This document shows, in pieces, positions 1-11,030 of a stretch of DNA of 64,000 nucleotides. The DNA comes from Bathymodiolus japonicus methanotrophic gill symbiont (GTDB lineage Bacteria > Pseudomonadota > Gammaproteobacteria > Methylococcales > Methylomonadaceae). The position numbers and the translations under genes are program-made. Under the pieces are notes generated by a model. That model worked only from the letters and a program-made list of their open reading frames with translations, did not search any database and had not been told where the DNA came from. Location of the stretch: contig NZ_BLYC01000013.1 of the NCBI RefSeq assembly GCF_019721995.1, forward strand, positions 33,400 to 97,399, in the 5' to 3' direction. Each line of letters begins with the position of its first letter. The first letter of the stretch is position 1.

Positions 1-342
1 ATTTATGGTAAAATTGAAACTATGCTACAACTATATGAAAAAGATAGTCTTTTCATTCGTTTCAAATGCTATTGCCTAAGGGGAATTAAGTAGGGGTTTG
101 CTATAACTCGATGTTCAAGTTTTTTAACTGATTGATTTTATTTATAATTTTACTGACAAAGAAAGCATCAACATCATTGTAAATCAATCACTTATAAAAC
201 AAAGCCGGAAAAATTTACTTTTCTTAGCCCAGTTATAGCTGAAAACTTGAACATCGAGTATAAACATGGCAAAACCACCTAAAATAAACCTCGATACACC
301 AGCATTGTGTATTTCAGCTACTCAATAATTGGGAAACTTCAG
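1..342 (-). mobile_element. MITE-1 copy (IS-gamma-type ends), cut by the window edge and by MITE-2
   Basis: Reverse-strand copy of the repeat that is complete at 19442-19644. Its right end finishes in GGGAAACTTCAG at 342. About the first 18 bases lie outside the window. A 152-bp MITE-2 is inserted at 107-258. No coding capacity is seen. The ends match the IS-gamma transposon, so a transposase of that type probably mobilised it. Confidence 0.85.
107..258. mobile_element. MITE-2 copy 1 (IS-alpha-type ends)
   Basis: A 152-bp element bounded by CTCGATGTTCAAG inverted repeats identical to the tips of IS-alpha. It has a 5-bp TATAA duplication at 102-106 and 259-263. Removing it and one TATAA restores the MITE-1 sequence seen at 19442-19644. 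It has no ORF, so it is a non-autonomous derivative, probably mobilised by the IS-alpha transposase. Confidence 0.9.
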
Positions 343-405
343 TAGATAGATTATTGCACGATCGTAAGTTAGCTTTTAGTCACTGGACAAACAAGAGGTC
401 ACATC

Positions 406-846
406 ATGAACCCAGTACAACTCGTCTTTTTAGTCTTTTTAATTGTCCCGTTTATAGAAATTTATCTGCTCTTGCAAATAGGCGGTATTGTCGGGGTGTT
501 TCCTACCATTTTGCTAGTAGTTAGTACTGCAATCATAGGTGCAAGTCTGTTAAGGCATCAGGGCCTGGCAACCCTGCTGCGGTTTCAGGGAAATTTACAG
601 CGTGGAGAAATCCCCGCTTATGAAATGGTTGAAGGCCCAATATTGCTGGTAGGTGGCGCCTTATTATTAACCCCGGGGTTTTTTACCGATGTGATTGGCT
701 TTGCCTGCTTAATTCCAGCTGCGCGTAGAAAAATTGCACAATACCTTATTGAAAAGCACTTAATACAAGCTGGCGTGGTTCCGGGGCAACAAAGACCTAA
801 AGCCGAACCAGGTGTTATAGAAGGCGAGTATATAAAGAGAGGATGA
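406..846 (+). CDS. fxsA: FxsA family membrane protein
   Basis: 146-residue inner-membrane protein. The N-terminal hydrophobic segment (about residues 6-28, containing PFIEIYLLLQIGG) and the conserved stretch around residues 77-100 (GPILLVGGALLLTPGFFTD) are hallmarks of FxsA. E. coli FxsA is known for relieving phage T7 exclusion by the F plasmid; its everyday role is unclear. The predicted topology is three to four membrane segments with a charged C-terminus. The gene stands alone. An IS-gamma copy begins 7 bases after its stop, so any original downstream neighbour has been separated. The start ATG lies after a modest AGAGGTCAC ribosome-binding site. Length is usual for the family. Confidence 0.9.
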   Translation: MNPVQLVFLVFLIVPFIEIYLLLQIGGIVGVFPTILLVVSTAIIGASLLRHQGLATLLRFQGNLQRGEIPAYEMVEGPILLVGGALLLTPGFFTDVIGFACLIPAARRKIAQYLIEKHLIQAGVVPGQQRPKAEPGVIEGEYIKRG

Positions 847-853
847 TGTTAAA

Positions 854-2421
854 CTGAAGTTTCTTAGAAATTCATCAAGCAACCATTCGCAATAAAACGG
901 CTACCACCGAATTTACAGGGGAGCTGCTGTATTTGGGGCAAACCCTTTCAAAATCCGGATCCAAAGCCGCTTCGGCAATGGTGCGGCGGATATCTGAAAA
1001 GGCGAAACTGGCTCGCCCCTTCACTTTGTGCCGACGTTCCGGATTGGTTTTTAAACGAACCGCGTAAATCCACGTCAGCGTTGTTGCCATCATACAGAAG
1101 TTCAAATGGTTGGTCACTGCCTGCGCATTTCGACACTGACTTTTATGGCTCCCTATGTCTTGCTTGAGCTCTTTGAGCCCGGATTCGATTTTCCATCGCG
1201 CACCATAATACTCAATAATCTGTGTGACGGATAAACTTAGATCGGTCGTAAACAAAGCAATCCACTGTGTGCGACGAAACACCCAGGCAACCTGAACGGG
1301 TCGTTTCAATGTTTTCAGCATGACAACGCGACTATAAGCCCTGACTTCACGCTGTTTTCCATAGAGATTCACGGTATACGATCGGGCCTTTTGTTGTACT
1401 GTTTTTGCCATGTCTGTGGCTGACCCCAGACGCTGCCCGTACTTTTTATTCCGCCCCCTCTGCTTGGGTTTTCTTTTTTCTGGACGATCGTACAGTACAT
1501 TATTGCACCTTAACCTAGAGAGAATATTAAACCGGCTTCCGATAGCTTTGTAAACAGGCTTCCATAGGCCATTGTTACCAAACCAGCTATCAGTGACTGT
1601 CAATATCGGAGCGGTGGAAAAATGTTCTGCAATTGCAATTGCAATCAGCATTTGAGCCGCCTGAGCCATCTTGGTCTGGAAAGGAACGACATCACCTCTT
1701 ATCGTGGCGGTTTCTTTTTTTGCCTGAATTGTTTTTAAGGGCAGATAAAATCGGAAATCTAAAAATAAGCACGCCCAGCGACCTTTGACCTGTTTCAGCA
1801 ACCCTACCGATACAATATTTTATGCCCATGGATATTTGCTTTGATTCGGCCGCGTGGTCAAAAATGGCTTCACAGCCGAAGATATTTTTGCCTACTTTAG
1901 TGATAATGGAGTCATCCAGTGCAACCAATATGCGCCCATCTGTTTCAGGAGACGGAATCAGCTCCCAGATAGTTTTCCACAGCCCAGCCCACGGCAAAGT
2001 TGAAGAAGCCATGAAAGTGTAAAAGCGCTTATTCTTGATCTCAAACCCAAACAACGTATCAAGGCAACGCCAAAGATTAGAGGTCATTGATGACGTAAAA
2101 GGAACGATAATGGACAGGATCGTGTAAACGAACAGAGAGGCTCGTTCGCGGCCTAAAGTGGTTTCGGAAAAATGATCTTGAAGCGGGAGTAAAATATCGC
2201 GTAAAATGAACATGAATGAGGTCGTTTTATTTGTATAATCAATGTGTTATAAACTCTCGTTATACAGTAAAACTAGGCCTCATTTACGATTAACCTGTTG
2301 TTTTTAAAAGGAATTCAAGGCTTTTAGTCAACGGAATGCCATTAATATTAGTAATATCTAATATTTCAGAAAAATAAGCATTAGCTGATATTCTTATGCT
2401 TTAAAAACTAGGAAACTTCAG
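854..2421 (-). mobile_element. IS-gamma copy 1 (IS4-type insertion sequence)
   Basis: 1568-bp element with CTGAAGTTTC(T/C)TAG terminal inverted repeats. The 8 bases flanking each side do not match (ATGTTAAA against ATATCCCA), unlike copy 2, which has a perfect GTTTTAAG duplication. One flank has therefore been lost: the element now joins the region after fxsA directly to the middle of the mscS C-terminus. This suggests an IS-mediated deletion. Confidence 0.85.
875..2213 (-). pseudogene. IS-gamma transposase, frameshifted (IS4 family DDE)
   Basis: The N-terminal part is 1692-2213 and the C-terminal part is 875-1801, in different frames. Near 1830 the reading frame must shift, and a TAA follows a few codons later in the frame that resumes, so the gene carries a frameshift and a nonsense codon. 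Conserved features remain: DSWFGNN around the second acidic residue, and the YREK signature in YYGARWKIESGLKELK. This signature defines IS4-type transposases. The protein would be about 440 residues if intact. It is not expected to be active from this copy. Confidence 0.85.
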
Positions 2422-3722
2422 ATATCCCAGTATACCTCCCAGTAATCTTGAGTTTTTACCCAGGGACGGACAATAAAGTCCACCGAGGATTCTCCCAGGG
2501 TATGTATCTTGATGACAGGTTCCGGTTTTTTTAGGATCAGATCATGTTGATCCAAAATATCTCGTAAAACCCTTTCTGCTTCGCTGATGCTATCGCCATA
2601 ACCTATACCAAATACAAAATCTATGCGGCGCACTTTTTCTGCCGTCACATTGGTGATAATATCACCCCAAATTTTACTATTGGGGACAATCAGACGTTGA
2701 TTATCAATGGTTAAAATAGTGGTCGAAACCAGGTTCATTTGTTTTACCTCCTGAATTCAAGTCATAAGTACATAACCCAATAAATTTTTCATATCTATCC
2801 CAGTCAGCTCTTCAAATACCTCATAAGGTGTTTTGTAATTGAGACACTTTTTAGGGCGACTATTTAGCTTATCAACGGCTATAAAAACCTCTTTTATCGT
2901 AACATCAATCAACTCCATTACTTTAGGGAAATACTGTCTTAATAAGCCATTAGCATTCTCATTTTGCCCTCTTTCCCAAGAGCTGTATGGAGTCGAAAAA
3001 TACGTATCACAACCTAGTGCTTCTGCTATTTTTTCATGCAGGGTAAACTCTTTCCCGTTATCAAAAGTAATTGTTTTAACAAAGCTTTTTATAGGATCAA
3101 GCATTAAAATAGTTGCGTCTAATACATATTGAGCCTTTTTCCCCGCTAAAGGGAAGGCCAACCGTAATTTAGAGACTCGCTCATCCAACGTTACAATCGC
3201 CCCTTTGTGATTTTTCCCAATGATTGTATCTGCCTCCCAACCACCTATACGCTTACGGTTGTTGACCTCTTCAGGACGCTCATCTATATCGACTCTATTA
3301 GGGATTCCTGTCCTATTATGGGCTGACCCATACCGCTTGCGATAGGTTTTGTTCTGATGCCGAAGATGCTTGTATAGTTCACCCCCTGCCTTTTTGTCCG
3401 CCAGAATATGCTGGTAGATTGTTTCATGATGAAGACTAATTATACCTTCTTGTTTTAACCGCCCTGCAATCTGCTCAGGACTCCAGTCATCCTCAATGCG
3501 AACATTAACAATGCCTTTTATTTCATCCGTTAATTTAACCTCTTTAGGCTTGTTTTTGTGTCGTTCTTGGGCAAAATCTTCTGCTTGTTTATGCCTGTAG
3601 CCTCTTTGACCTGTATTGCGTTTAATCTCGCGTGAAATATTGCTTTGGCTTCGTTCTAAGGCTTCTGCTATTTTATTCTGTGAAGTTCCCTTTTTTAATT
3701 CAATTTCTATATAATATCTTTC

Positions 3723-4576
3723 GGTAGTGGGTTAAATCTGTGTTTTTGCATGAATATCCCTGCCAAATTCCACCTTATTTATTAACAGACCAATCACAAT
3801 ATCATGCATTTTCTCTAACTTAGAGAAGCAGATTGTTCGACGAGTTAATCGTTTTATCCATGCTCTAAAATTCAAGTTTTTACGTTCAATTTTTTGGGTG
3901 TTTTTCTTACCTATTTCATGTTTCTCAGCATCGAGATGACGTTCATAAGCGCCCCAGTCATCGGTGTAATAACGACTGATATTTAAAGGCAAAAGTAACG
4001 CTTTTAATTCTTTGAAAACAATGTCCTTACGCTTGCCAAAAACATAAGCGAGTACCGTGTTGGTTTTATGATCAACAGCATGCCATAGCCAGCGTTGATT
4101 GCTTTTATTTCCTACAAAAGACCACTGTTCATCCATTTCGGCTTCATCACAGCAGACCTGTTCTAGTCTGACTTCCAATGGTTTCCCTTGATCAAAGGTC
4201 TGAAAAAGAGGGTTCACTTGAACAAGACTGTTTTCTTTGTTTTTTAAAGTACGAGTCACCGTATTTTTATTGATTTTAAGAACCCTAGCCGTGTCTCGAG
4301 TGCCACTACTATTGATAGCCATTTCGACAACGTGTTCTTTGGTTCCAAATTCACATGCTTTATAACAATATTCCAACATGAAGGTGTTGGTTGAGCAAGC
4401 TGTGGTCTGGCAACGATATCGCTGCACACCACGATCGCTACTACCTGATTTCATCAGGTTGGAATTAGTACAGTTAGGGCAGGTGATTTCTTGATAATAT
4501 TTCATGAGGGAATTATGCAATAAATCACTTTCTTATTCTATTGCTCTCATGCTAAACACAGGTTTAACCCACTACC
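3723..4576 (-). mobile_element. IS1-family insertion sequence
   Basis: 854-bp element starting GGTAGTGGGTTAAA and ending in the matching inverted repeat, with the GGT tip typical of IS1. It has a perfect 9-bp target duplication ATATCTTTC at 3714-3722 and 4577-4585. It is inserted in the IS30 transposase gene. Confidence 0.93.
3732..4520 (-). CDS. IS1-family transposase (single-ORF type)
   Basis: 262 residues. The N-terminus carries an InsA-like zinc ribbon (CPNCTNSNLMKSG, then RYRC) and helix-turn-helix (SSGTRDTARVLKINKNTV). The C-terminal half is the InsB catalytic domain with DEAEMDEQWSFVG, the YYTDDWGAY motif and NTQKIERKNLNFRAWIKRLT. In classical IS1 the two parts are joined by programmed -1 frameshifting. 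Here they are one uninterrupted frame, as in several known IS1 subgroups. The element looks intact and potentially active. Confidence 0.93.
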   Translation of the reverse strand: MHNSLMKYYQEITCPNCTNSNLMKSGSSDRGVQRYRCQTTACSTNTFMLEYCYKACEFGTKEHVVEMAINSSGTRDTARVLKINKNTVTRTLKNKENSLVQVNPLFQTFDQGKPLEVRLEQVCCDEAEMDEQWSFVGNKSNQRWLWHAVDHKTNTVLAYVFGKRKDIVFKELKALLLPLNISRYYTDDWGAYERHLDAEKHEIGKKNTQKIERKNLNFRAWIKRLTRRTICFSKLEKMHDIVIGLLINKVEFGRDIHAKTQI

Positions 4577-4655
4577 ATATCTTTCTTCAGGACATAGGTG
4601 TGTATAGCTCATTTGTAGCCTCTGTAAATTGTTTGGTAGCTGTTTACTTTACACC

Positions 4656-4935
4656 CGCTGAAAATCATGGAAACGGAGCTTAGCGAAGTGGTGATTTTTA
4701 GTCCCTGATAGGCGACAGGGCAATTCGCTGATTCGACGTGTGCTAGCAGCACGCGAGAGGAGCAAGAATTGCATTCCGAATAGCCGTCCAGCCAGTGAGG
4801 TAGTAATGACGAAGCGGCTTTTGTGCGTAGTCGTTGCGGACGCAGGGCGTTCAGGGCATCTCCCATCCGCTGCGTAGGTGAACGAATTATGGCGACAGGA
4901 GTCCCGGAATTTCGTGAGGTAGCATGGCGCGCCTG
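4656..4935 (+). mobile_element. Element A, copy A1 (280 bp)
   Basis: Non-coding element starting CGCTGAAAATCATGG and ending GGCGCGCCTG. Left flank CACC, right flank TATC. It lies at the junction between IS30 and the mscS N-terminal fragment, antisense to mscS, and probably marks a recombination or deletion point. No empty site is available for comparison. Confidence 0.9.
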
Positions 4936-6609
4936 TATCAGGTTTTTAAGAATAGTCACTTCTGACTTAATAGTCTGTTCCTGAGCAGTAGTCAGTGGTT
5001 GGAGTTGTTTTAGTAAATGTCGGGATTCAGCGCTATTTTTATCTAGCTTTTGCTGAATTTTGACTAAGCGCCCAAGGTCTGCACGGATTTCCTTTTCAAT
5101 ATTGATAATCAGTGTGATAAATAATAGGCGATCAAAAGTAGGAATTTCAGCAGCCAAGTCTTTTAGTTCAGCAGAGCGTAAGGTAAGTGTATTAATATTA
5201 TTTAAAAGCGCTACACTTTCTGCCTGAGGTGATTGTTGTTTATTTGAATTTGTTGGGTTTGCAGTTTCAGCAAGTGACGAAAGACTAATTATGCCATCAG
5301 TGTTCCCATTGAAAGAAGAAGTACCTAAACAAAGCAGCCTATAACCTACCTGAAGGTAGCACCACTCGAATATTTCCATCTTTTTGATTTTAATCACTTA
5401 TAACAGCAAATAGACACTCTGTAGGCACCGTAAAAAAACAACAAATAATTTCAAATAAAGCTTGCAATTGCCGAAAAAAATTTTCTAAAAATTTCCGTTT
5501 TAATCACTTCATAAACGGATATCACCCATGCTTAAAGACCTACCACTCTCTGAACATATTCACCAACACTGCAATGAAAGTATGGAACGTGCCCTGTTAG
5601 CAGAGCATCATCCTTTGTGGGCTCGTTCATGCCCAGAGTTGAAGGATATCGACTTTATTCGCCTTGGGTTATTACGCTGTATCAGTGTAGTCGATAGTGG
5701 TCGCCATTTCCTCCAAACCAGTGAACAGATTTATGGCCAGCTGCTTCCCCACTCAACGTATTTTAAATCACTGAAGTCGCATAGACGAACAAGTATGCTT
5801 GAGGCATTTGAACAGCAGAGCTATCATCTTCACGCTGAAACACTGCTATCGCAAGGCATTGATTATCTTAAAGAATTCCCGGAACTTGACGAGTACACCA
5901 TAGAAGCAGCGGATGGACATTTTATTGATCATGCCTGCCATACTGAAAAAAACAGCAAGGGGAAAGTTTATGCGGCCGGGGGGATTTACGCGTTGAATCT
6001 CAGAAGTGGGTTGCTCAGATTTCTTTGTCTGTTGACAAACGGAACTCAGAGACATCAAGAAATACCTGTGTTACGAGATCATATTGAAAAGCAAAACAAG
6101 GGAAATAACAGCTCTCAGAAACATCTCTATGTCTACGATAAAGCCGTCACCGACTTTGTCTGGTGGGATCGGCAGAAACGACATGCTAATTACATGATTT
6201 CAATGCTAAAAGAAAATTCAATTGCGACTCTGGTTGAGTCTATCCCTTTTGACTCCCGCCATGAGATCAATACAGGGGTTGAAGCATACAGTGTGTACGA
6301 AAACAAGGGCATCAAATTTAACGTGGTGGATTACCGTGATCCAGAAACCGGAAAACTTCACCGGTTTGTGACAACCTTGCCAATGACTATTAACCCTGGA
6401 ACCATTGCCATGCTGTATTTCAAGCGATGGACGATTGAAAAGACATTCAATAACACTAGAACTCGATGTTCAAGTTTTTCCATCCCATTGCCATCAAACT
6501 CTTACCTTCACCCAGCAGAACAATACTTTAATGATGCTGTTGGCCCTAAGCGCCCTAAATCTCTGCCAATCATATGTTTTCCTGATGGCATCAGTTGAAA
6601 CACATCCTT

Positions 6610-6889
6610 CGCTGAAAATCATGGAAACGGAGCTTAGCGAAGTGGTGATTTTTAGCCCCTGATAGGCGACAGGGCAATTCGCTGATTCGACGTGTGCTAG
6701 CAGCACGCGAGAGGAGCAAGAATTGCATTCCGAATAGCCGTCCAGCCAGTGAGGTAGTAATGACGAAGCGGCTTTTGTGCGTAGTCGTTGCGGACGCAGG
6801 GCGTTCAGGGCATCTCCCATCCGCTGCGTAGGTGAACGAATTATGGCGACAGGAGTCCCAGAATTTCGTGAGGTAGCATGGCGCGCCTG
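6610..6889 (+). mobile_element. Element A, copy A2 (280 bp)
   Basis: Inserted in IS-alpha copy 1 between CCTT and TATT. The empty site in IS-alpha copy 5 near 50157 reads CCTTTATT, so the insertion is exact with no duplication. It is the same position that element C4 uses in IS-alpha copy 6. Confidence 0.95.
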
Positions 6890-7111
6890 TATTAATTCAC
6901 CTAACTCTTTCAGCTTATCACCAGGATCTGGAAACTCTAGCAATGACGTGATGAACTCAAGCAGTACATCCATTTGAGACTTGCGCTGTAAGCTTCCTAC
7001 GGTATACGCAGGTAGTTTGCTTTCAATGCGGGCTATTTGCTCTGGGTGAAGGAGAAGGCAATGGTCAAACAAAAGACTCAGAATCAGGCCACGGCTTGAC
7101 CCCTCTTCATC

Positions 7112-7406
7112 CGCTGAAAATCAGGGAAACGGAGCCTAAGCGAAGTGATGATTTTTAGTCCGCGATAGCCGTAGGGCCGTTATTTTGTCGGAGTCTGAGC
7201 GTTAGCGAAGGTGGAGACAAAATAAAAGGCCATCCGACACGGCGTCAAGTCATTTGGAGCCTATGTTCCGACCCCTTGTTGGGTCGGGACGAGGTGACGA
7301 GGACGAATCGGGGCCGCCGGAGGCATAAGTGGTCGCGTTAAGTTTTTGCTGCTTGCTTGGGCTGGGATGCCCAAAACAAGCTTTCGCAAAAATAGCGACT
7401 CCCCGA
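7112..7406 (+). mobile_element. Element B, copy B1 (295 bp)
   Basis: Starts CGCTGAAAATCAGGG and ends GCGACTCCCCGA. Flanks CATC and TAAT; the empty site near 50390 reads CATCTAAT. Antisense to the IS-alpha transposase. A large 3' hairpin (TTTTTGC...GCAAAAA enclosing TTGGGC...GCCCAA) is evident. Confidence 0.95.
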
Positions 7407-9000
7407 TAATTGTTTGGCCTCACGCCCCCATCCTTCATAAAGCTTCCAGTCCTCAAAGAAAACCTCAATCAGCCATCTCAACGTATAGGCTTGAATAATA
7501 TCTTGTGTGCGCCAAGTCAGGTCTGTCGCCACTAAATAGCGATAGTCGTTTTCACCGTCATATTTTAAGGCAATGACAAAGCGTTTTTTACTGTGAGAAC
7601 TCACCTTTAATCGTGCACTGCTGACAGTCACTTTAATCTCTTTTCCGCCACGTACACGTATTATCTGATCAATGCCTTTGTTAATCGAATTAAAGTAGCT
7701 CTCGACTGACCTTATTCTACCTCTATATTCAATATTTTGGTTTTTACGTAATTGGCTAATCACCTGCGAGCCTCCAGATTCTTTAGCGGCTTCGTCCATA
7801 AAGGCTTTTTCACCATACAGCGCATCAGCCAGTAAGCCTTTAATTTTAATCAGGCTATGCGCAACTTTAAACTCTTTTAAATAAGCCTAATGCAATCTCT
7901 GTTTTGGTCGGGTAGGCACTGTCACGTTCAGGCTTAATAGGCCGATCTTTTTTTGCTATACCGCTCTTTTTCAACCGTTTATCTTCTTTATCCCACTGCT
8001 TTAAGGCTGGATCCGGCATATAAAAGAAAAAACCGACAGGCACTGTAATGGATGAGGTAACTAGCAGCAATAATACTATCGTTTGTCCATTAACATACCC
8101 GCCGGAGCCTTTGTGTTTCTGCTTGTAAACCTTATAAATACGTTTTGTAGACTTAGATCGTGCTCGGTCTGATTCATCAAAGGCCAACACACCTTCAGTA
8201 ATGCCATAACGTTTTAAAATTAAGACCACACTCACCCGTAGCAACCAGTCCCAGGGTATACTTGCTTTACGAAACACCCAGGATAATGCGGCTACTTTGC
8301 AATCTCCAAGGCTTGCTCGCTCAAACTTAGCCCAGCAAACAGAGTTCATTAGCAGTATGCCCGTTAAACAAGTGCCCAACCAAGCGGCTTGAATCCGTGT
8401 CAAAGCGGCTCCGGGTTTTAGCTGATTGAGCGCATCATTTAAATCGTCAATATAGCTTTGGATAAAGGTGGCAGGGACATTCATTAACATGGGCTTACAC
8501 CGATAAAATTACAGCAACCTCAGAATACCTGATTCTACCTTCTCAATATCAAAAACTTGAACATCGAGTAAAAGTAATTTCAAGGAAACTAAAGCTTGGT
8601 CTTCCAATACCCGCTCACTTGAAAATCAAATGCGCCTGACTGCAATGAGCTATAATTTAATGCGCGTGTTTGAAGAGATTTCAAAAACACAACAGCCAGA
8701 ATTGATTCATCCATCGGATAAAAAATATAGCGAGGCTCTGGAGATTAGGCAGCAACAGGCTCAAAAACGAGATCGTTTTGTGAATCCATTATTTTTCCAG
8801 GCAAGAATATCTCGTATCAGCTCGTATACCATTCGGGCAGTTCAGAACGCAATAATAACAGGAATGTCTTTACAGTGCTTTATGAGCTCTCTTGTGGCGA
8901 GGTTAGTTTCACGGCCTCAATTGATAGGGGAACACTGATGAGTTATGCTGAAAGTTAAGGCTAATAGTAGCGACACAAAATTAGTATTAATTAATTTCAT

Positions 9001-10446
<1,446 letters not shown>

Positions 10447-10548
10447 ACTGGCGGAAAAATGGCTGAATGAAATCCTTAATGGTGACTGTGCAAAGTATAT
10501 GTCATAATAGAGGGCTTTTATTTTAACTTATATGATATTGGGGAAGAC

Positions 10549-10896
10549 ATGAGTTTTTTTATTTCTGATGCGCTCGCAGAAGCGGCTCCGGCAGCAGCGC
10601 AACCTGGTTGGGAAGGGATGATGTTCCCCATAGGGATTCTAGTATTTTTTTACTTTTTATTTTTAAGGCCTCAGCACAAGCGGACTAAAGAGCATAAAAA
10701 AATGCTTGAACAGATGCAGGCAGGGGCAGAGGTCGTGACAGGCGGTGGTGTCTTAGGTAAAGTCGTTAGTCTGGATGAAAATTTTGTGCAAGTCGAAGTT
10801 GCGACAAATGTTGTTATTCAAGTGCAGCGTCATCAGATTAGCAGCTTAATGCCTAAAGGAACTTATAAGGTTCAAATGAAAAAAACCAAATCTTAA
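10549..10896 (+). CDS. yajC: Preprotein translocase subunit YajC
   Basis: 115-residue single-pass inner-membrane protein of the SecDF-YajC complex, an accessory to SecYEG secretion. One hydrophobic helix at about residues 25-42 (MFPIGILVFFYFLFLRPQ) is followed by the conserved cytosolic RPQHKRTKEHKKMLE and a small beta-rich domain with GGGVLGKV. The RBS-like GGGGAAG precedes the ATG. It sits directly upstream of secD and secF, as in most proteobacteria. Confidence 0.96.
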   Translation: MSFFISDALAEAAPAAAQPGWEGMMFPIGILVFFYFLFLRPQHKRTKEHKKMLEQMQAGAEVVTGGGVLGKVVSLDENFVQVEVATNVVIQVQRHQISSLMPKGTYKVQMKKTKS

Positions 10897-11030
10897 GTCG
10901 CAAACAGCGTTTAAGAGCGAACACAATAGGTGAGTGTGTCGCGGGAGTAGGTTGTTTTTAGCTTCCGGGTGCGCTCATTCTTCATTGGTGCAGACAGCGC
11001 CAGACATTGATTTATCTTGTTGGACTTATC

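Larger units (their letters stand above)
2757..4612 (-). pseudogene. IS30-family transposase, split by IS1
   Basis: Removing the IS1 element and one ATATCTTTC copy gives a continuous reading frame from ATG 4612 (MSYTHLCPEERYYIEIELKK) to 2757. The N-terminal helix-turn-helix region (QNKIAEALERSQSNISREIK) is followed by the IS30 catalytic core: GGWEADTIIG, then FDNGKEF, then STPYSSWERGQNENANGLLR, then the C-terminal LNSRPKKCLNYKTPYEVF. These are textbook IS30 DDE motifs. The split copy cannot produce transposase, although the coding sequence looks otherwise undamaged, so the IS1 insertion is probably recent. Confidence 0.85.
2745..4655 (-). mobile_element. IS30-family insertion sequence interrupted by an IS1-family element
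   Basis: The region between the mscS C-terminal fragment and element A1 holds an IS30-type transposase gene read leftward. The exact ends are uncertain because the flanks are disrupted. The right side ends in sequence directly adjoining element A1 at 4656. An IS1 element at 3723-4576 splits it. The outer boundaries are approximate to about 10 bases. Confidence 0.7.
6508..8490 (-). pseudogene. IS-alpha transposase, broken by A2, B1 and a frameshift
   Basis: The parent protein is the 468-residue IS4-type transposase intact at 44662-46068. Here ATG 8490 starts the frame. One extra A near 7880 shifts the frame (ORFs 7867-8490 and 7338-7799). Element B1 then removes continuity in the YREK region, and element A2 interrupts the C-terminus. 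Clearly inactive. Confidence 0.88.
6462..8568 (-). mobile_element. IS-alpha copy 1, containing elements A2 and B1
   Basis: Ends in CTCGATGTTCAAGTTTTT inverted repeats. The 5-bp duplication is TAGAA (6457-6461) and TAAAA (8569-8573); the empty site in IS-beta reads TAAAA. It carries element A2 (6610-6889) and element B1 (7112-7406), both on the + strand, opposite to its own transposase. Confidence 0.92.
5528..8938 (+). pseudogene. IS-beta transposase interrupted by IS-alpha (IS4 family)
   Basis: The coding parts are 5528-6461 and 8569-8938. The frame matches the intact 432-residue copy at 59509-60807 up to YFKRWTIEKTFNNT, just inside the YREK catalytic helix, where IS-alpha is inserted. The C-terminal piece resumes with SNFKETKAWSSNTRS. 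The transposase is split within its catalytic domain and is inactive. Confidence 0.88.
5295..8940 (+). mobile_element. IS-beta copy 1, containing IS-alpha copy 1
   Basis: Ends in CATCAGTGTTCCC inverted repeats. The 8-bp duplication is AATTATGC (5287-5294) and AGTTATGC (8941-8948), one mismatch. It is inserted in the mscS signal-peptide region. The IS is split by IS-alpha copy 1 at 6462-8568. Without that insert it would be about 1.53 kb. Confidence 0.9.
2422..9000 (-). pseudogene. MscS-family mechanosensitive channel, shattered by mobile elements
   Basis: Three pieces survive on the minus strand. The start is 8941-9000: ATG at 9000 with a signal-peptide-like MKLINTNFVSLLLALTFS. The N-terminal periplasmic or coiled-coil part is 4936-5294 (ends ...TILKNLI). 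The C-terminal MscS domain is 2422-2738 (STTILTIDNQRLIVPNSK, typical of the MscS beta domain). Joining across IS-beta copy 1 at its 8-bp duplication restores one frame (...FSIISLSSLAETAN). The pore-forming membrane segments between the second and third pieces are missing, replaced by IS30, IS1 and element A1. The last C-terminal residues are cut off by IS-gamma at 2421. The gene cannot make a channel. Confidence 0.8.

Noticed and set aside
1821..2022. Plus-strand ORF opposite the IS-gamma transposase
   Set aside because: Shadow of the transposase gene on the other strand, without ribosome-binding site or recognisable features.
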